Source: an uncultured Eubacteriales bacterium (GTDB lineage: Bacteria > Bacillota_A > Clostridia > Oscillospirales > Acutalibacteraceae). From it: a stretch of 6,745 bases of DNA. Both the position numbers and the translations under genes were made by a program. This document shows, piece after piece, positions 4,465 through 6,745 of the stretch; position 1 is the stretch's first letter, and each line of letters opens with the position of its first letter. The stretch covers positions 1-6,745 of the forward strand of contig CAKSGI010000101.1 in the NCBI GenBank assembly GCA_934454005.1, in the 5' to 3' direction. The notes under the pieces were generated by a model. The model had not been told where the DNA came from. It saw nothing but the letters and a program-made list of their open reading frames with translations, and did no database searches.

Positions 4465-6552
4465 GTGGTGAAGGCTAACGATAAAACAAGTGAAAGAAAT
4501 ATAATAAATAAAAGAGCTAATAAAGTTAATAATGATAGTAAAAAAACTGTACAAGAAAAGGTAAAGGTTGAGCCAAGAAGAAAACCAGAGGGTAGAGTAA
4601 TTAATACGAGGTCTGTACAGGTAGATATTGAGAAGTACAATGAAAAGTATGACAGAATGGCTTCTGAAAAAATGAAAATAGATAATACTGTAAGAAAGCA
4701 AAAAATAACTCAAAGATCTCAGCAACGTGGTAAACGCAGAATGGGAAAAAGAGAGACTGAGGCAGAGAGATTAAAGAGAATTGCAATGGAGCGAAAGTCA
4801 AAACCTATAACAGTATCTATTCCAGAAGAAATTACTGTTGGTGAATTAGCGCTTAGGTTAAAAGCAACAGCGGCAGAGGTCATAAAGAAGTTAATGCTGA
4901 TGGGCATGATGGTGTCTATTAATGATACTATTGACTTTGATACAGCAAGCCTTGTTGCAATGGAGTTTCATGCAAAAATTGAAAAAGAAGTAGTCGTTAC
5001 AATAGAAGAGAGAATAATTGATGATAGTGAAGATGACGATGAGAATTTAGTAAAAAGATCTCCAGTGGTTGTTGTAATGGGGCATGTCGATCACGGAAAG
5101 ACTTCTCTTTTAGATGCTATTAGGCATTCAGATGTTACATCAACAGAAGCCGGAGGAATAACACAGCATATAGGTGCTTATAGAGTGAATTTGGACGGTA
5201 AGGAAATAACATTTCTTGATACTCCAGGGCACGAAGCTTTCACAACTATGAGGGCAAGAGGAGCTCAAGTTACAGATATAGCAGTTTTAGTTGTTGCAGC
5301 TGATGATGGAATTATGCCACAAACAATTGAGGCGATTAATCATGCTAAAGCAGCAGGTGTTTCTATAATAGTGGCAATAAATAAAATGGATAAAGAGGGA
5401 GCAAATCCTGATTTAGTAAAGCAACAATTAACAGAGCATGAACTGGTTCCAGAGGAATGGGGTGGAGATATTCCCTGTATCCCGGTATCTGCTGCTAAAA
5501 AAGAGGGAATTGAAGATGTCTTAGAAATGATTCTATTAATAGCTGATATGAAAGATTTGAAGGCAAATCCGGCAAGAGCAGCAAGGGGAACAGTTATTGA
5601 GGCAAAACTTGATAAAGGGCGTGGGCCAGTTGCGACTATGCTTGTACAAAATGGTACATTAAGAACGGGAGATATAATTGTTGCTGGTACTTGTGTTGGA
5701 AGGGTTAGAGCTATGACAAACGATAAAGGCAATAGAGTAAAAGAAGCAGGACCGTCAGTTCCAGTTGAAATTACTGGTTTAGATGATGTACCATCAGGAG
5801 GAGATACATTTAATTGTGTTTCTGATGAGAGATTAGCTCGTGAACTTGTACAGCAGCGTAAAACAAAACAAAAAGAGGAACAGTTTAACAAACAAACCAA
5901 AGTCACATTAGATAATCTATTTGATCAGATGCAGCAAGGAGAAGTTAAGGAACTTAAAATAATAGTTAAAGCAGATGTGCAAGGATCGGTTGAGGCTGTA
6001 AAACAATCTTTAGTGAAGCTTTCTAATGATGAAGTTAGAGTAAATGTTATTCATGGAGCGGTTGGAGCTATAAATGAATCAGATGTTATGCTTGCTAATG
6101 CTTCTAATGCTATTATTGTTGGATTTAATGTTAGACCAGATCCAGTTGCTGCAGAAAATGCTGAGAGAGATGGTGTAGATCTTAGACTGTATAGGATTAT
6201 TTATGATTGTATAGAAGAAATAGAGTCTGCTATGAAGGGTATGCTTGCTCCTAAATTTAGAGAGGTGCAGCTTGGAAGAGCAGAGTGCAGACAAGTTTAC
6301 AAAATTTCTAATGTTGGAACGATTTCTGGTAGCTATGTAGTTAGCGGTAAGATAGTTAGAAATGCAGAAATTAGAGTTGTTAGAGATGGAATAGTAATAT
6401 CCGAAGATAAAATGTCATCGTTAAAAAGATTTAAAGAAGATGTAAAAGAAGTAGCTCAAGGTTATGAGTGCGGAATAGGTCTAGAACATTTTAATGATAT
6501 TAAAGAAGGAGATATTTTTGAAGCATTCATAATGGAAGAATACAGAGATTAA
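4465..6552 (+). CDS. infB: Translation initiation factor IF-2, main part (frame open from 4204)
   Basis: IF2 is the GTPase that brings initiator fMet-tRNA to the 30S subunit and promotes subunit joining. From GTG 4465 the protein has 695 residues: the end of a lysine-rich linker, a second IF2_N domain (about 114-165, [20 protein letters not shown]), then the G domain. Its motifs are G1 GHVDHGKT (206-213), G2 [10 protein letters not shown]3 DTPGHEAF (from 252), G4 NKMD (306-309) and G5 SAAKK (from 342). Domains II and III follow, then the C-terminal fMet-tRNA-binding domain with [11 protein letters not shown]. The same frame is open and coding-like from 4204, with a K/E/T-rich linker, but contains no ATG, GTG or TTG before 4465. 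GTG 4465 has no ribosome binding site, so it is only a formal start. With the 5' part joined, the protein would be about 825 residues, normal for Clostridia. Confidence 0.93.
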   Translation: MVKANDKTSERNIINKRANKVNNDSKKTVQEKVKVEPRRKPEGRVINTRSVQVDIEKYNEKYDRMASEKMKIDNTVRKQKITQRSQQRGKRRMGKRETEAERLKRIAMERKSKPITVSIPEEITVGELALRLKATAAEVIKKLMLMGMMVSINDTIDFDTASLVAMEFHAKIEKEVVVTIEERIIDDSEDDDENLVKRSPVVVVMGHVDHGKTSLLDAIRHSDVTSTEAGGITQHIGAYRVNLDGKEITFLDTPGHEAFTTMRARGAQVTDIAVLVVAADDGIMPQTIEAINHAKAAGVSIIVAINKMDKEGANPDLVKQQLTEHELVPEEWGGDIPCIPVSAAKKEGIEDVLEMILLIADMKDLKANPARAARGTVIEAKLDKGRGPVATMLVQNGTLRTGDIIVAGTCVGRVRAMTNDKGNRVKEAGPSVPVEITGLDDVPSGGDTFNCVSDERLARELVQQRKTKQKEEQFNKQTKVTLDNLFDQMQQGEVKELKIIVKADVQGSVEAVKQSLVKLSNDEVRVNVIHGAVGAINESDVMLANASNAIIVGFNVRPDPVAAENAERDGVDLRLYRIIYDCIEEIESAMKGMLAPKFREVQLGRAECRQVYKISNVGTISGSYVVSGKIVRNAEIRVVRDGIVISEDKMSSLKRFKEDVKEVAQGYECGIGLEHFNDIKEGDIFEAFIMEEYRD

Positions 6553-6567
6553 ATTTTCAAATAATAT

Positions 6568-6600
6568 TAAAGGCAATATCGTTGGATCGTATTGCCTTTA
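6568..6600 (+). terminator. Hairpin between infB and rbfA
   Basis: TAAAGGCAATA (6568-6578) pairs perfectly with TATTGCCTTTA (6590-6600) around an 11-base loop. It starts 15 bases after the infB stop and ends 12 bases before the rbfA ribosome binding site. The following TTCATGC is not a T run, so it is more likely a partial terminator, RNase processing or stability element that sets the infB:rbfA ratio than a full stop of the operon. Confidence 0.5.
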
Positions 6601-6624
6601 TTCATGCAAATTGGAGGAATAAAA

Positions 6625-6745
6625 ATGCAAAGTAGAAAAATGGATAGAGTTAAAGAAGATATAAAACGTGAATTAACGTCTATTTTAAGAGAAATGAAAG
6701 ATCCGAGAGTTCATAATTCTATTATAAGTGTGGTAAGAGTAGAGG
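6625..6745 (+). CDS. rbfA: Ribosome-binding factor RbfA, N-terminal part only
   Basis: The gene runs off the window after 40 complete codons. RbfA is a small KH-like cold-shock protein that binds the 30S subunit near helix 1 of 16S rRNA and helps its maturation. The visible sequence, MQSRKMDRVKEDIKRELTSI followed by LREMKDPRVHNSIISVVRVE, matches the family pattern: a basic N-terminus, RV-x-E-x-I-x-RE, then a conserved K/R-DPR-V and an I-S-V-x-R-V strand. ATG 6625 is chosen with GGAGG (6613-6617) 7 bases upstream. It is the usual next gene after infB; no ylxP lies between them here. The hairpin before it suggests separately tuned expression. Confidence 0.95.
   Translation, partial: MQSRKMDRVKEDIKRELTSILREMKDPRVHNSIISVVRVE

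Noticed and set aside
4209..4725. Long minus-strand reading frames opposite the infB linker
   Set aside because: They are antisense to a lysine-rich, A-rich coding stretch, which automatically gives Phe/Ser/Leu-rich, stop-free complements. They have no ribosome sites and no recognisable domains.
5340..5906. 188-residue minus-strand reading frame opposite the IF2 G domain
   Set aside because: The + strand here carries unmistakable GTPase motifs and domain II; the antisense frame is a shadow with no supporting features.
1..6745. CRISPR arrays, tRNA or rRNA genes, insertion sequences
   Set aside because: No regularly spaced repeats, cloverleaf-like segments, transposase sequence or terminal inverted repeats were seen.

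Overview
The window is AT-rich DNA (roughly one third G+C by eye), with every supportable gene on the + strand, strong Shine-Dalgarno sites, and a gene order typical of low-GC Firmicutes. The IF2 N-terminal domain and the upstream radical-SAM/DUF2344 pair suggest an anaerobic Clostridia member, possibly of the Oscillospirales (Ruminococcus-like). That placement rests on protein style and synteny recalled from memory, not on a search.

Left part (1-1397). The window opens inside the last codons of an uncharacterised radical SAM protein (TIGR03960 type). It overlaps a TTG-started gene for its usual companion, the DUF2344 / TIGR03936 'radical SAM-linked protein'. Two very small three-helix membrane proteins of unknown function follow in what looks like the same transcript. 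They share size, inferred topology and some aligned residues, and may be old duplicates.

Middle (1398-1813). About 416 bases hold no convincing gene but several structures: a strong 11-bp hairpin that probably ends the upstream transcript, a cluster of inverted repeats, a plausible extended -10 promoter, and a GC-rich hairpin in the leader of the next operon.

Right part (about 1832 to the end). This is the classic nusA-infB operon: rimP, nusA, ylxR (rnpM), an L7Ae-family ylxQ gene, infB, and the start of rbfA. Together these genes serve transcription elongation and termination (NusA), 30S maturation (RimP, RbfA), RNase P modulation or RNA binding (YlxR and the L7Ae protein) and translation initiation (IF2). 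Spacing is tight (an 11-base overlap, and gaps of 15 to 72 bases), consistent with one transcript.

The main anomaly is in infB. The N-terminal IF2_N domain is encoded in one frame from 4076, but the rest of IF2 lies in the -1 frame from about 4204 onwards. The junction also appears to lack several residues usually found there. The sequence as given therefore cannot encode full-length IF2 by ordinary translation. Either a small deletion has split the gene, or the sequence carries an error, or the protein is made by recoding or internal initiation. I found no evidence for an undescribed defence or mobile system in this window.
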